A DNA stretch of 64,000 nt from Nymphaea colorata (GCF_008831285.2 NC_045139.1:10380704-10444703); one strand, 5' to 3'. Counted from the stretch's first letter, positions 22,313-34,322 are shown. The notes: generated by a model not told the origin, from the sequence alone. A program made the numbers and translations.

Positions 22313-22776
22313 TGTTGGTTCGAATGAAGCTGCAGCAGAATGGTGGCCTAAAGCAAATCACCATCTACGTAGTAGGTTCACCAGCGGCGTCTATAGTTTG
22401 CACGTGACGAAACAGCGACAACACCCTGTTGAAAAAGAGCAGAAGAATAACAAGAGAAAGAGAGGAAGAGAGAACTGAAGCAGAAAAGTTAGTTTTTAGG
22501 GTTTCCTTCTGCGAGATTCACTAGGATAATCACCAGTGCATTAACCCTAATTAGAATATTTCTGGGCTTAAATAGGCAGCCTCATAGGATTTCCCTTTGC
22601 CCAGCTTGCGGTTGGCGAGCGAGAGATCTTCAGAGAGATAAACAGTATAAAGAATATCTTAATTTTATCAAATAGGTTAGTTATAGAAAACAGTTTTGAA
22701 GGATGATCTCGTAACTACGAGTGGGCCCCTCGCAGTTATGAGATATTGTGGTAGGGCTCAAGGCCACTATCCAACA
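22313..22776 (-). repeat. 3' LTR of copia element A
   Basis: It is 464 bp long and bounded by TGTTGG at the left and CCAACA at the right. It is the same length as the right LTR despite many substitutions and small compensating indels. Just inside lies a purine-rich stretch on the minus strand (CCAAGTTGGAGA), the likely polypurine tract for plus-strand priming. Confidence 0.9.
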
Positions 22777-22938
22777 TCTCCAACTTGGCCATGAGACCAC
22801 CAATTTTCTTCCACTAGTGTGGGTTTCATTAATCTTTAATTACGTGGTTTTCCAATATTGGTTCATCCATCCTAACTTGAATTTTGTCCAAGGTTTTATA
22901 GCGAGGTTTTCTGCTTAATGGTTTTCCATCTTAATCCT

Positions 22939-23425
22939 TCAAATATATCTTTGCCCCACATGAGCTACATACTTTGAAAACAAGTCTTCAGATATTCCCT
23001 TAGTTAAGTGATCAGCTACCATATCGTTGGTAGGCATATATTTAACTGAGACTTTGTTTTCCTCAATCATTTTGTGAAAATAATGGTATTTCACCATTAT
23101 ATGTTTACTCGTTGAGCTAACAACTTCTCTTTTCATAAGAGATATCGTTGCTTGGTAGTTGAATTGGTTCATAATCAAGATCTAATTTTGAGTCTTTCAA
23201 GAACCAATTTAACCAGACAGCATAGGTAGTTGCAACATTATAAGCTACATGTTCTGCTTCTTGTGTGTGCTGAGCAACACATTCTTGTTTCTTACAGGGC
23301 CATGTTATCACTCCATCTCTAAAGAGAAATACAAACCCAGAAGTTGACTTACTGTCGTCTTTACATCCTACAAAATCTGCATCGAAAAAGCCAACTAGAG
23401 ATAGCTTTTCAACTAGATAGGACAA
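22939..23425 (-). pseudogene. Element A RNase H and pol C-terminus, broken
   Basis: Two overlapping frames carry the copia RNase H signatures. The upstream one has GFFDADFVGCKDDSKSTSGF, then a WPCKKQECVAQHTQEAEHVA block (canonical form W.SKKQ..VA.S..EAE). The downstream one has KYMPTNDMVADHLTKGI near the polyprotein end. A frame change between about 23117 and 23178 separates them. The role in a live element is removal of the RNA strand during reverse transcription. Confidence 0.8.
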
Positions 23426-23429
23426 TTTT

Positions 23430-24420
23430 AGTCATTTCACTCCTTTAATATACTGAAAAGTTTGTTTAACTGCTTACTAGTGAGGCCAACCAGGATTACT
23501 TTGATAACGGCTCACCAAACCGATGGGAAAGCTTATGTCTAGTTTTGTGGAAAGCATTAGATATATTAAATTACCAATAACCTGTGCATACGAAACATTT
23601 AATTTTTGTTGTCATTCACCAAGACAATCACTTCTGCTTAAATTTGCTTCTTTGGCTATAGAAGTTCCAATAGGTTTGCAGTCTTGCATACAAAATTTCT
23701 TTAAGATGTAATCAATATATCATTCTTGGCTCAAACTCAAAATTCTTAAGTCCCTATCTTGAGTGATTTTTATCGCTAGTATATAGGACGCTTTACCATG
23801 TCCTTCATTTTGAAGTTTTCTTTTAACCAAGTTTTTGTTTTGGATATCATATTGTTATCATTCACAGTCAATAAAATGTTGTCGACATAATGACAGAATA
23901 CAAAAAAGACTTTCACTTTTTTAGACATAAAAACAATAGTCTAATAGATTTGTTATGTACCCAAGTTTTGTGATTGCTTTATAAAAAGCAAAATACCATT
24001 GTCTAGGTGACTGCTTCAAACCGTGCAACGATTTATTCAGCTTGTACATTTTTCCTTCATTTCTTTGAATGATGTATCCCTATGGTTGAGTCATATATAT
24101 GTTTTCTTTTAACTCACCATTCAGAAAAGTAGTTTTCACATCCATCTGACACACATCCAAGTCATAGAATGTTGCGATAACCAGAATTATTCTTATTGAT
24201 GCACACTTTGCTACCAGTGAATAGGTTTCTAAGTAATCAATTCATTCCTTTAGAGAAAAACCTTTCGCCACCAGCCTAGCTTTAATTTTCTCGACTGATC
24301 TGTCAGCTTTATACTTCTTCATTAACATGCATTTACATCCAATGGGTCTTCTATCATTACGAAGATTTACTATATCTCATACATTATTTTTTCTATGGTT
24401 TCGATTTCCTCATCCATAGT
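23430..24420 (-). pseudogene. Element A reverse transcriptase, broken
   Basis: The domain is present across several frames. QMDVKTTFLNGEL lies around 24115-24160, a KLNKSLHGLKQSPRQW block around 24010-24060, and the catalytic box reads YVDN at 23878-23889 in place of YVDD. Loss of the second Asp would abolish metal binding and polymerisation. Stops such as TGA and TAG occur between these blocks. The assignment rests on the order and wording of the copia motifs. Confidence 0.75.
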
Positions 24421-25426
24421 GTTTACCTAGTCTGATGATTCATGCGAGTTTATGGCTTCGTCATATGTCAGACTGTTGGACATTTCGTCAATATCTGTTA
24501 AGTAACGTAGGTCCTCTATAAGATATACATAGTAATTGTTTAAATATGAAGGAACTCTAAGACTTTTATGACCTAACAAAGTCTAAGATGATGAGGTACT
24601 CAAATCAGTTAGTTCATTACATAATAGTTCTTTAGTCGGTTCATTACCAGACTGTTTCTCAGATGATTCATGCTCAGTTAGTTCATTACCAAACTGTTCT
24701 CCAGTCTGTTCATTACCTAAATGTTTGTATGAGTAAATCAGATCATCTGATATATCAATTTGATCTTCAACTGGCTCAATATCTTTATTCTTGAGTTCTT
24801 CTAGAAACTCTACATCTCTATTTTATATAAGTCTTATAGTCAAATGATATAATTTGTAGCCTTTAGATCCTTTTGGATACCCAATAAGCACATATTTTTA
24901 CTTATCTGTTATTTAGTTTATTCATTTTTGGATCTAAAATTTTCACATGTGCTACAGATTTCCATCTCCTGAGATGTCTGAGATCCGCTTTCACACCAGT
25001 CCATCTCTCATAAGGAGTGGTTGAGATTGCTTTGCAAATGACTCAATTTATTATATACATAACTTTTAACACAGCTTCTTTCCAAAATGCTTTTGGTAAT
25101 TGTGCACCTACCAACAAGGATATCTCCATGTTCAAGAGGGTTCTGTTATACCTCTCAATGACACCATTCTGTTGTGGTGTTCTAGGCATTATTCTTTGCC
25201 TATTCATTACAAGGTCTTTACAATATTTGAAGAATTTATTTGATGTATACTCACCTTCTCGATCAAATCTTATAACTCTAACATATGTTTCAAGTTGTCT
25301 TTCAACTTCAAATTTATATTCATTGAATTTTTTAAGTGCTTCCGGCTTGTATTTAATCGGGTAAATATAACCAAATCTTGAGAAGTGGTCAATAAATGTT
25401 ATAAGGTATAACTTTCCACTATGTGT

Positions 25427-25771
25427 TTAGATTCTGAAAGGTCCACAAATATTTGTATGTATTATTTCCAAGAGATCGGTGGCCCATTTTACTTTATATA
25501 AAAAGGGTTTCATTGTCATCTTTTCATATAAACACGACTCGCATTTTGCGAAATCATTTATATTTATATCGGGTATTATACCTTGTTGTGCTAGAATCTT
25601 CATCTTTTTTGTGCTTACATGGTTTAATCTTTTATGCCATAATTTTTTAATCACACTCATTGTACAGTCAATATAAGCAGAACTAAAAGCCTTATTCATT
25701 TCATTAAGTTTGAACATACCATGTTCTTTTACATATTTTCCATCAAACTTGGTCCTTCCATGTCTTCCCAT
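25427..25771 (-). pseudogene. Element A gag-pre-integrase and integrase N-terminus, broken
   Basis: The 114-codon frame has the HHCC zinc-binding segment (WHKRLNHVS, then CESCLYEKM), followed by the start of the catalytic core, LEIIHTNICGPFR. In copia integrases this reads LELIHTDICGP, so the first catalytic Asp is Asn here. Integrase continues, much interrupted, down to about 24850, where the KG.KGYKL-type block (PKGSKGYK) is visible. It would not be active. Confidence 0.8.
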
Positions 25772-25950
25772 TGTGCCCTTCCCTAGAACAAAACAGACTT
25801 CTTAACCTTTTCTAGTCAGTGCGAGAACAGACACCAGGTTCCTCCTTATGAAAGAGACATATAAAACCTTGTTAAGAACGAGACTAGTGCCCCAACATTC
25901 AATCGATATGACCCAACTTCCATGATATCATAGTATGAATTATTTTCCAT

Positions 25951-26210
25951 TTAGACCTTGTGAATTCCCAGACTCAGATCTTTCATACGAATCATACCTT
26001 CTTTTGTCTTTGTGATGTGCTGAGTAGCCCCCGAATCAACCCACCAACCAATCAGATCTCCATCTGCAAGTAAAGATTCTGACACTACACAGATGACTTT
26101 TCTGTTGGAATCCCCTTGATGCTTCCTCCTATTATTATTGTCTTGTAGTTCTTTTGGATATGTCCAGGCTTTTTGCATCTATAACATTTCACTACAGTTC
26201 CTTGAGATCT
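25951..26210 (-). pseudogene. Element A zinc knuckle and protease
   Basis: Near 26150-26195 the minus strand encodes a CCHC-like knuckle, CYRCKKPGHIQKN, whose last Cys has become Tyr. After it comes WWVDSGATQHITKTKEG, the copia aspartic protease active site with an intact DSGA. Downstream, a frame break precedes the gag-pre-integrase domain. Confidence 0.75.
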
Positions 26211-26351
26211 CTCACCACCTGAAAAATTACCCTTAAATTTGTCATCATTTCATTTTTTAAATTATTTGGGTCTTACAGGCACAAGACCACTACCATGTTT
26301 ATCTTGAATTGTCATCAGTTTTGCATCATTTCTTTTGGCCAGGCGTTGTTG

Positions 26352-26912
26352 CTAAATAGCTAACTGTATGGGAAGCTTTTCCAAAGTTCGAATATCAAAT
26401 TGAAGATTCAAGACAATGACTGCCATATCCCAAGAAGGTGGTAGGCTGTTCAGGACGGTACTGATCTGCATGTTGTCAGGTATGTCATTTTCAACTATGG
26501 CTAGATCTTTAGCCATGACCAACATCTTGTTAACATGGTCCACTACTTTACATGACTTTTTCATTTTATATGAGTTGTATTGTTTCAACAGCAACTGAAC
26601 AAGCATCGTAGTAGTGTTGTTGTATTTAGAGGAGATAGTGTCAAACATCTCCTTGGCCATTGGATAATCCGTAAATCCCCTGATTAGATCATTCATGAAG
26701 GCTAATATGATGGTTTTAGCTACCAAGTCATTAGTTTCAAAGAACTCATATGCTCTTTTTTCTTCATAGGTTTGTCTCCTAAAACGGGAAAAAGGCTTGT
26801 TGATTACGTAAACCAGCTTCTCCAAAGTCAAGGCCAACATGGTCCTACATTTCCATGCATGAATGTTTGTTCCATTGAGTTTCTCGGTCTTCGCTAATTG
26901 ACAGGCTCCCAC
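26352..26912 (-). pseudogene. Element A gag
   Basis: This is the longest frame in element A (186 codons). It starts MGACQLAKTEKLNGTNIHAW and contains the plant copia gag (UBN2-type) features: a tryptophan-centred NGTN..AWK start, a KEMFDTISSKY block, and the LLKQYNSYKMKKSCKVVDHV helix region. It then loses the frame before the zinc knuckle. In a live element this would form the virus-like particle in the cytoplasm. Confidence 0.8.
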
Positions 26913-28379
26913 TCTTCAAGTCATTTATAAATTAATTTTCATGGTAAGTAAATAACAATAATAAAGGGAAAGCAACAAGGAAAATAGTACATCAGGAGAT
27001 CTCCAATAACATTCTAAAGTATCACCTAAGAGCAAGGAAAGCTCAATATTAAATTTTAGACCATGAGTTTCTCTTTTTATTTTCAAAGTTATTTTTGGAA
27101 CCCTTTTACTGTAATTGTTACCTATCTGCAGACTGCAATTGTACATAAAATCTCGGTTTTTTGCTGAAATTGCACAACAATTTTTTGGAACTCTCTTTTA
27201 GCAGTTTATAATAACTTTGAGGGTATCACTGCATAATTTCATATAAAATATCTGGTTTCGCTGTAATTAACTTGCACAAACCTCTTTTTGAAAAAGTTTT
27301 TAGCAAAACTGTTGCAGCATTAATTTCTGAAAAATGCGATAGCGTTTTTGAAAATAATTCTAAAATGGTCGGCTAATTCTATAATTTTCAAAATGTAAGT
27401 ATAAAACCCCTTTGACAACTGAATTTTTCTCATTTTTGGGTTTTCCTTCTCTCTCCTCCTTAGAGCTTCTCTCCCTTCCCTGTGAAAACCTCTGCTGGGG
27501 TGTCGTCCACTGCACCTCTGCCGTTGGTCTTTTTCCTACGTTTCTCCATCGCAACCGTGAGGATGTGCTCAACTACTTCTACCATACACAGAATGGTTGG
27601 AGCATCTTCTAACGAGCAACGAGTAGATGAAGCCCTTTTATGCTAGATTGGAGCTTTGGGTCACTGCGAGGACAATGAGAGGAGGTTCAGTAGGTAAAAA
27701 TCAATGCCTGCTAAAGCCTCCAAATTTGTAGGTGGTGGGGAAGACAACCGGCTGATCACCAAACCCTGTCAGACACTCAATGCTAGGTCTGGGTTGTCAC
27801 CAAAACAGAAACATTGGTGTAACCTCTGGCTGTGAGAGAAGAGAAACGACAATGGTTGTGCCTACCATTCTCAGAAGACAAAGGAGACGAGCTGGTTTCA
27901 GTCTATTGAGCATCGGGAACTAGTCAGTAGAGGAGATGAAAGTAGAGGGTTCGTGTGTTAAAAAAAATGTCTGTTTCTTGGTTGTGACAAATGGAAGGTA
28001 CTTAGTTTTTTCTTTGTTTGTATATGTTGTACTTAGTTTTCTCTTTGTTTGTATATGTTTCATATTGAGCAGAGCAAGCTCTAGCTCTGATTCTATTGCG
28101 TGAGGCACAGAACTGCCTATGTTTCCTTAGGGCTCAGGGATACTAAGATATATTTGTTAAGCATACCGCAGTCTGTTATATCAAGACAGTAGAATGTCAA
28201 CAGTTCAAACTAGCATGCTCCATACATTTTGTTTAGTATTATCTAGCATGCTTTCACACTCAGGGAAACATGATCTTAAAGCAGCATGATACATAGATGA
28301 CATACATGCATGCGTAGGTAGTGTAATCTTCACAAGCACTACAGAGGTCAAATTTCACTTATTGGAATTCGACATGCAT
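26913..28379 (-). other. Leader region of copia element A, 1.4 kb, no gene assigned
   Basis: This lies between the primer site and gag. It has only short frames and no motif I recognise. It includes a 31-bp tandem duplication near 27997-28058 (TACTTAGTTTT..CTTTGTTTGTATATGT twice). Copia leaders are usually shorter, so it may hold an extra insertion or captured sequence, but none could be identified. Confidence 0.5.
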
Positions 28380-28392
28380 GGCTCTGATACCA
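28380..28392 (-). other. Primer binding site of element A
   Basis: The minus strand reads TGGTATCAGAGCC, complementary to the 3' end of initiator tRNA-Met, one base inside the 5' LTR. This is the standard primer site of plant copia elements and fixes the orientation of A. Confidence 0.92.
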
Positions 28393-28393
28393 A

Positions 28394-28857
28394 TGTTGGT
28401 TCGAATGAAGTGGCAGCAGAAAGATGGATTGAAGCAAATCATTGTCTGCATAGCAGGTTCACCAGCGGTGTCTCCAGTTTTCCACGTGAAGAAGCAGCGA
28501 CAGCACCCTATTGAAAAGGAGCAAAAGAAGAAGAGAAATAGAGGAAGAGAGAGCCGAAGCAGAGAAGTTACTTTTTAGGGTGTCCTTTTGCGAGACTCAC
28601 TTAGGGTAATCACCAGTGCATTAACCCTAATTAGAGTATTGTTGGGCTTAAATAGGCAGCCTCACAGGATTTCCCTTTGCCCAGCTTGCAGTTGGGCGAG
28701 GAAAAGATGTTCGTTGCGTTAAATAGTGTAAAGAATATCTTAATTTTATCAGATAGGATAGTTATAGAAAATAGTTTTGAAGGACGATCTTGTAACTACG
28801 AGATGGCCCCTCGTAGTTATGAGATACTGTGATAGGGCTGAAGGCCACTATCCGACA
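28394..28857 (-). repeat. 5' LTR of copia element A
   Basis: It is 464 bp, bounded by TGTTGG at the left and CCGACA at the right (one transition from the CCAACA of the other LTR). The shared interior includes GTTCACCAGCGG, CACCAGTGCATTAACCCTAA and TTTCCCTTTGCCCAGCTTGC. The right edge is followed by the CTGGC target duplication and the UGT sequence. Confidence 0.92.
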
Positions 28858-29253
28858 CTGGCAACCTCCCTCCATCGCCTCCACTATAGAGCTCGACCCA
28901 CCAAGGTTACTAGAGCAGCCGATCACTGGATGCCTCATGAAGAGCGATTGGTTTACCCACCTGCTGCACACCATCCCCCTTCCTCTTGCCTCCTCTCTTA
29001 TTTCCACCTCCAACTCTTGCTTCTTTGCCTTAGGCCATCGGCGGTAGTGTTCAACATAGCCAGAAGGAGGAATCTGGTCATCTAGAGCCCTGCAACCAGC
29101 TTTGTCCTCTGCTTCACCAACAGATATGACTCAATTTCGGAAGAGCAGAAAACAATTGTGCCCTTTAGGAACTTGTTGAGCCACTCGGCCAGCTTCGGCT
29201 TTAGGTATCCAGTTGGGACCTTCGGCAGGAGCATGCCGGTGGGCAGCACCAAC
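28858..29253 (-). pseudogene. UGT pseudogene (copy 2), piece 3 of 4: PSPG region
   Basis: This corresponds to about residues 240-372 of the intact UGT. It holds most of the sugar-nucleotide box, reading RWVNQSLFMRHPVIGC and then SNLGGSSSIVEAMEGGCQ. The box histidine before GG is Leu, which should destroy donor binding. A GAG-to-TAG change before the MTxFPFLAVLN-like segment adds a stop, and a small indel shifts the frame near 29035. The left edge is element A; the right edge is the CCAAC target duplication of element B. Confidence 0.85.
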
Positions 29254-29550
29254 TCTTGAGAAAGAGATAAAAATAGATAAGAAAGATTGACCCCTTCCTA
29301 AAATATCGGATGGTGATCAAAATTGTAACCTCCTTCCCAAGATAGTGGATGATGATAAAAAATACAATCAAGATCCTAAAAATGTGGATATGATTTGAAA
29401 CAACTATCTATTAAATAAAGAAAGGTCTCCCTCTCAGCGTGTGTGAGAGATTGAGAGAGAAAAACCTTTATCGTCGATGTAAGGCAAGTCAAGGGCCGAA
29501 CCATGTCAAAAATTCTTTTGCTTCCTCTTCTTCTTTCTCTTCTTTTCACA
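29254..29550 (+). repeat. 5' LTR of copia element B
   Basis: It is 297 bp. The start has decayed from TG to TC (TCTTGAGAAAG against TGTTGAGAAAG in the other LTR), and the end is CTTTTCACA. It contains the shared block CCTAAAATATCGGATGGTGA and is followed directly by the primer site. Confidence 0.9.
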
Positions 29551-29563
29551 TGGTATCAGAGCC
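29551..29563 (+). other. Primer binding site of element B
   Basis: TGGTATCAGAGCC directly follows the 5' LTR and is complementary to the initiator tRNA-Met 3' end. It sets element B on the plus strand. Confidence 0.93.
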
Positions 29564-30117
29564 ACAAAAGAAGTCGTGAGGAACAGAGGAAGAATAGAGG
29601 AATCTACTGCCTATCCTGTGGCTACCACCAGACGACCACCGACTTCAACTATTTTATCTACTATCTTCTATTCATGTGACTGTCTATGGTGCGAGAGTTC
29701 TGCCTGTTTTCCAGCAAACTGTGAACGGCCGGTGAGCGGCATTCATTCTAGAAATCTCTCTTTGATCAGAGGGTCTTCCCTGAGCAAGTTAATCGATGCT
29801 ATTGGTGGTGTAATGAACACCTACTTTCTGTCTTATGAATGCCTAAATTTCTGCCTCTGTTTCAACTACCACTGAAAAACAAAGGAGTCATCCACAGAAC
29901 ACGGTAATCATATCCACCGGCATTGACTTCTTTGGTAGTTCTGGCTGTCAAGTACTAAAATCTTGGATGTCCAGGAATCTCCAGAACACCTCTGTTTATT
30001 CTCAGATTTTTTGGAGCTCCCCAACGTGGAGCGATCATTTTTTTTTTTTTGAGGAACGACATCTCAACCGCAACAGCCAGTGTTCCGTTATTTCATCCCT
30101 CACTCATTGTTCAATGG

Positions 30118-31045
30118 CTTCAACAAACTCGTCTTCTTCAACAACAATTATTCTTAGCTCTACTGCACGTCAACTTCTAGTGGAATGTGTTTTCCAGCTT
30201 GGTATCCGTCAAGTTAGATCGAACAAATTATCTGCTATGGTGTTCTCAAATCACCAGCATTATGAAGAGTCAAGGGCTACTAAGGCATGTCAACGACAAC
30301 ATTATTGCTCCTCCTGAGTATCTTGACTGCGAATAAAACCATAGTAAATTCTGATTTTGAAGTATGGGAACGGGCACATCAATTAGCTTTAAGCTGGATT
30401 AAGGTTACGGTGTCTGAACATATTCTACCACAATTAATTTCATATTCCACTACACGTGAGGCTTGGTGTTCTCTAGAACAGCAATATGCTTCTCAATCTA
30501 ACTTGTGAATCATTCAGTTAAAAAAGGATTTACAGAACGTAAAGAAAGGAGATATGATGATGGATGATTATTTGAATCATGTCAAATTCTTATATGACTC
30601 TTTAGTTGTTGTTAATCATAAGTTCTCTAACACTGATTTGATTTTATATACCATCAACGGACTGTCCACTGAATATGAGGCCTTCAAAGTTTTCCTCAAA
30701 TTTTTTATATGCTCATTTCTCAAGAAAATCGTCGGTAAATTCTTTCACCACCTCTTGATATTTCTCAAGAAACAAAAACAGTTGCCATGGTTGCACATTG
30801 GACTAGCAGCCGTGGGAATTCTTATGCAAGAGGAAGAGGAGATCAGAACGGTGGTGGTCGCAGCAACTATAATTCATACAATGGTAATGATCGCAGCAAC
30901 TTTGTCTCATACAATGGAGGACATGGGAATACTAGAGGCCACGGGTATAGTGGAGACCGTGGTAATATTTCTAACTATAAAATGCCTACAGCAGTTACTT
31001 ACCAATATTGTGGTCACAAGGGTCACAACGCTCGTTAGTGTTATG
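30118..31045 (+). pseudogene. Element B gag with zinc knuckle, frameshifted
   Basis: Gag similarity runs through at least three frames: TARQLLVECVFQLGIRQVRSN near 30165, then LALSWIKVTVSEHILPQLIS and TREAWCSLEQQYASQS to 30508, then DDYLNHVKFLYDSLVVVNH near 30560. The glycine/asparagine-rich region (30800-30980) precedes a CCHC knuckle reading YQYCGHKGHNAR, whose first Cys is Tyr, with a TAG before the final Cys. The order is normal for copia gag, but the gene is broken by stops and shifts. Confidence 0.8.
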
Positions 31046-31139
31046 ATATTCCAAAAATTTTTATGGCTATGGCTCTCAATACAGGAACAATTAATAGTGA
31101 TGCTTCATTGTCGACTTACTCTCCTAATGTGATGGATAA

Positions 31140-32330
31140 CAATCAAAATGGTATCCAGATACAAGTGTGTCACATCATATGACAAATTGTGATCAATCTA
31201 TGGAAGGTAAATCCTCTTATCATGAAAAGAATTCTGTTATTGTTGGCAACAGAGAAAAATTATTCATTAGAAACATCGGTAACATGTCCTTACCATCCAA
31301 GCATGCAAATGTTTGGTTAAAGAATGTTCTTCATGTTCCTATGATTCATAAGAATCTACTTTCTGTTGCTAAGTTCACTAGAGATAATGAGTGCAAAATG
31401 GAATTTATGCCTCACGATTTTTCTATCAAGAAAATGCAGATGGGGAAATAATGCACCAGGGATGGCTTAAGGATGGACTTTATGCATGGACAAACACTAG
31501 CACTGCTGAAAGAAAATTGGCTACTAGAAATGAATCACAGACATGCAACTCTTATATTTCTTGTTCCAATAATATTGCTCAAGTTCCTAGAGATACTTTT
31601 AAGTTTTGACATGAACATTTGGAATATGTAAATGACTCTTTATTAAATCGCATGATCTCATCTAAGTATATTGCTGCTGACTCAATACCTAAAGAGCATT
31701 TTTGTTCCGTTTGTGCTTTAGCTAAGATGCACCGGTTATCCTTTGGTTCAACTGAGTTAAAAATGTCTTCTCCTTTAGAATTAGTACATGCAGATTTATG
31801 GGGACATTCACCATGTATATCTACAGAATGATACAAATATTACTTGATAATAATAGATGATTTTTCAAGGTTCACTTGGATTTTTATACTAACAAAGAAG
31901 TCTGAAACATTCTCTTGCTTTCAGAACTTTCGTAAGATCATAGAAAAACAACTTGAGCATAAGATTAAAGTCTTTCATAGTGATTGCTGAGGTGAGTTTA
32001 TGAGTGCAGAATTCTCTATGTATCTTGCTTCTCATGGCATTCAAAGAAGACTCTCATGTCCTTATACACCACAGCAAAATGGTGTAGCGGAATGAAAACA
32101 TTGCCACATTGCTGAAATGGGATTTACTATGCTTATTAATGCTTATATGTCAGCTTATTTATGGAATGATGCTTTGAGAATGACCGTCTATATTATTAAC
32201 AGGTTATCGATTAGTGCACAAGAATCAACTTCATACGAGAAACTTCTTGGTACTAAGCCACAACTAGAGAATCTTAAAGTTTTTTGATGCATTGCTTATC
32301 CATTAGTAAGTCCTCAAAATAAATCGAAAC
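31140..32330 (+). pseudogene. Element B protease and integrase, broken
   Basis: The protease site lies near 31150-31190 (WYPDTSVSHHMTNC, with DSGA changed to DTSV). The gag-pre-integrase follows to about 31450. Integrase carries HEHLEYVND, then CSVCALAKMHR (zinc site), LVHADLWGHSP with the first catalytic Asp, YLIIIDDFSRFTWIF, and a TPQQNGVAE segment near 32070-32092 with the catalytic Glu. Stops interrupt it at TGA after FHSDC (about 31990) and in AE-stop-KH (about 32095). Confidence 0.8.
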
Positions 32331-32819
32331 TTGCTCCAAAGTCTCATGTGTGTGTCTTTCTTGGATTCTCAAAATGTTTCCTTGAACAAGCATGTCACTA
32401 TTTCAAGACATGTTATATTTGATGAAAACACCTTTTTATACTCTAGAACACGACCACCCACTACTGCTGAAGAGATCATCCGCTCGTTAGTAAAAGATCA
32501 CCCCCAACCCACCACCGGTTCCCAAATTATCCACTTACCTAATCTTAGTGCACCTAAGCTTAGTGAACTGTCAATCATCCCTACAAACAGTCACATTTCC
32601 CACCAAACCAACACAGTAATTCCTGCACCCATCACCTAGGAAGAATCCAACCAAACTTTCCTACATCTTAAAAACCTCAGTCATGTGAGAAAGCATCCTA
32701 TGATTACCCACTCCTAAGATGGAACCCACAGACCATGAATGTTCACCTATCTTCGTGAGACTAAACCTATTGACACTGAAACTGAACCTCTCAACGTACA
32801 AAAATCCCTATAGGATGAT

Positions 32820-33690
32820 CGATGGAAAACAACTATGAACAGTGAGATTGAAGCACTTTACAGAAATAAAACTTAGGACTTGGTTCACTGTATGTCTCAG
32901 TATGATGTAGTGGGTTGTCAATAGATCTACAAAGCCAAGCAACATGTCTCGATGGGTCTGTAGCTCGGTTCATAGGTCGCCACGTAGCCAAAGGATACAA
33001 TCAACGTGAAGGGATTGATTACATTGATACTTTCAGCCTAGTGGTGAAGCCTACTACTATTCGCCTTGTTCTCTCTATTGCCACTAGTCGTAGATGGAAA
33101 ATCCATCAACTAGGTGTTAACAATGTTTTTCTTCATGAAACTTTAAAGGAAGAAGTTTATATGGGTTAGCCTCTAGGATTTGAAGACAAGAGTAATCCAC
33201 GACATGTGTGTAGGTTGAATAAATCTATATATGGCCTCAAACAAGCTCCTCAAGCATGGTTTGAAAGCTTGAGCACATATCTTATATCCAAGGGATCTAA
33301 AGGGTCCAAATCTGACTCGTCCCTGTTTATATATTCATCTACATCATACATTGCCTACATTCTTATCTATGTAGATGATATTATTGTGACAGGAAGCTCT
33401 ACACAGGAATTGCAAAAATTCATCTATGACATCAGCAATAAGTTCTCCATCAAAGATCTTGGGAAAATTCATTATATTCTTGGACTAGAGGTTAATCGCC
33501 AAGCTAATGGGATCCTTTTATCACAACACAAATATATCAAAGATCTCCTAAAAGGAGCTCAAATGGAAGAAGCCAAGGCAGTAATCACACCAGCGGCACC
33601 CAGTGCACATCTATCCAAGTTTGAAGGAGATACACTCAAAGATGGAACTTTATATAGAAGTATTGTAGGTGATTTGCATATGTGACTCTC
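32820..33690 (+). pseudogene. Element B reverse transcriptase, broken
   Basis: Frames at 32915-33169 and 33206-33685 carry copia reverse transcriptase motifs in order: [56 protein letters not shown] and the catalytic box YVDDIIVTG with both Asp intact. The final segment, ILGLEVNRQANGILLSQHKY and then GTLYRSIVGDLHM, is the usual tail. A TAG (probably from CAG) separates the two frames. It is the best preserved polymerase domain in the window. Confidence 0.85.
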
Positions 33691-34310
33691 ACTCGCCCAA
33701 ATATTGATTTTGCTGCCAACAAAGCTTGTCAATTCCTTCATGAACCTACAAATATACACTGGCTGAAGCGAATACTTCACTATCGTCAAGAAACTCAAGA
33801 TTTTGGATTACATTTAAAAGAGCGACTAATTGAAAACTTAAAGCCTACTCTGATGCAGATATAGGGCTGGATGCCCTGATGATAGGAGGTCAACAGGTGG
33901 ATTCATTACCATGTTTGAAGGAAACATTATATCATGGAGATCTAACAAGCAGCATATTTTACTCGCTCAAGTACTGAAGCAAAATATAAAGCAATGGTTG
34001 GAGCTGCAACTGAATTAATATGATTGCAACATCTTCTTAGAGATCTTCAAGTTCCTATACAAGAGATGCCAACACTAAGGTGTGATAATCTAGGTGCATG
34101 ATATCTTGCAGCTAATCCTGTGTTTCATGCCCATGTCAAACATATCGAAATTGATTTCCACTTTGTCAGAGAAAAAGTGGCAGTATGAGACATTAAAATT
34201 GAGTTCGTTAAATCTGAAGATCAGCTTGCAGATATCCGGACTAAGGCACTGGTCGGACCAAGGTTTCATGACCTCAAGAACAAGCTCAACCTTGTTTGCA
34301 CAAGTGTTGG
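33690..34310 (+). pseudogene. Element B RNase H, broken
   Basis: After LTRPNIDFAANKACQFLHEP the RNase H region follows, with stops: a TAG in the DADWAG-like site near 33862, a TGA in the CDNLGAWYLA-like site near 34100, and HVKHIEIDFHFVREKV near 34140. The segment FVKSEDQLADIRTKAL ends the polyprotein. Most of the stops match single C-to-T or G-to-A changes from the family consensus. Confidence 0.8.
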
Positions 34311-34322
34311 CTTGTGGGGGCA

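Larger units (their letters stand above)
22313..28857 (-). mobile_element. Ty1/copia LTR retrotransposon A, degenerate, inside the UGT pseudogene
   Basis: The element is 6545 bp and lies on the minus strand. It has two 464-bp LTRs (22313-22776 and 28394-28857), a primer site matching the initiator tRNA-Met end at 28380-28392, and a perfect 5-bp target duplication CTGGC (22308-22312 and 28858-28862). The order gag, protease, integrase, reverse transcriptase, RNase H is that of Ty1/copia (Pseudoviridae-type) elements. The LTRs differ at roughly 60-70 positions by eye, so the insertion is old. Frames are interrupted throughout and catalytic residues are changed (integrase first Asp to Asn; reverse transcriptase YVDD to YVDN). 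A 1.4-kb leader separates the primer site from gag. It is not autonomous. Confidence 0.92.

Noticed and set aside
29551-29563. TGGTATCAGAGCC motifs as possible tRNA gene parts
   Set aside because: They are retrotransposon primer sites directly next to LTRs. No cloverleaf surrounds them.
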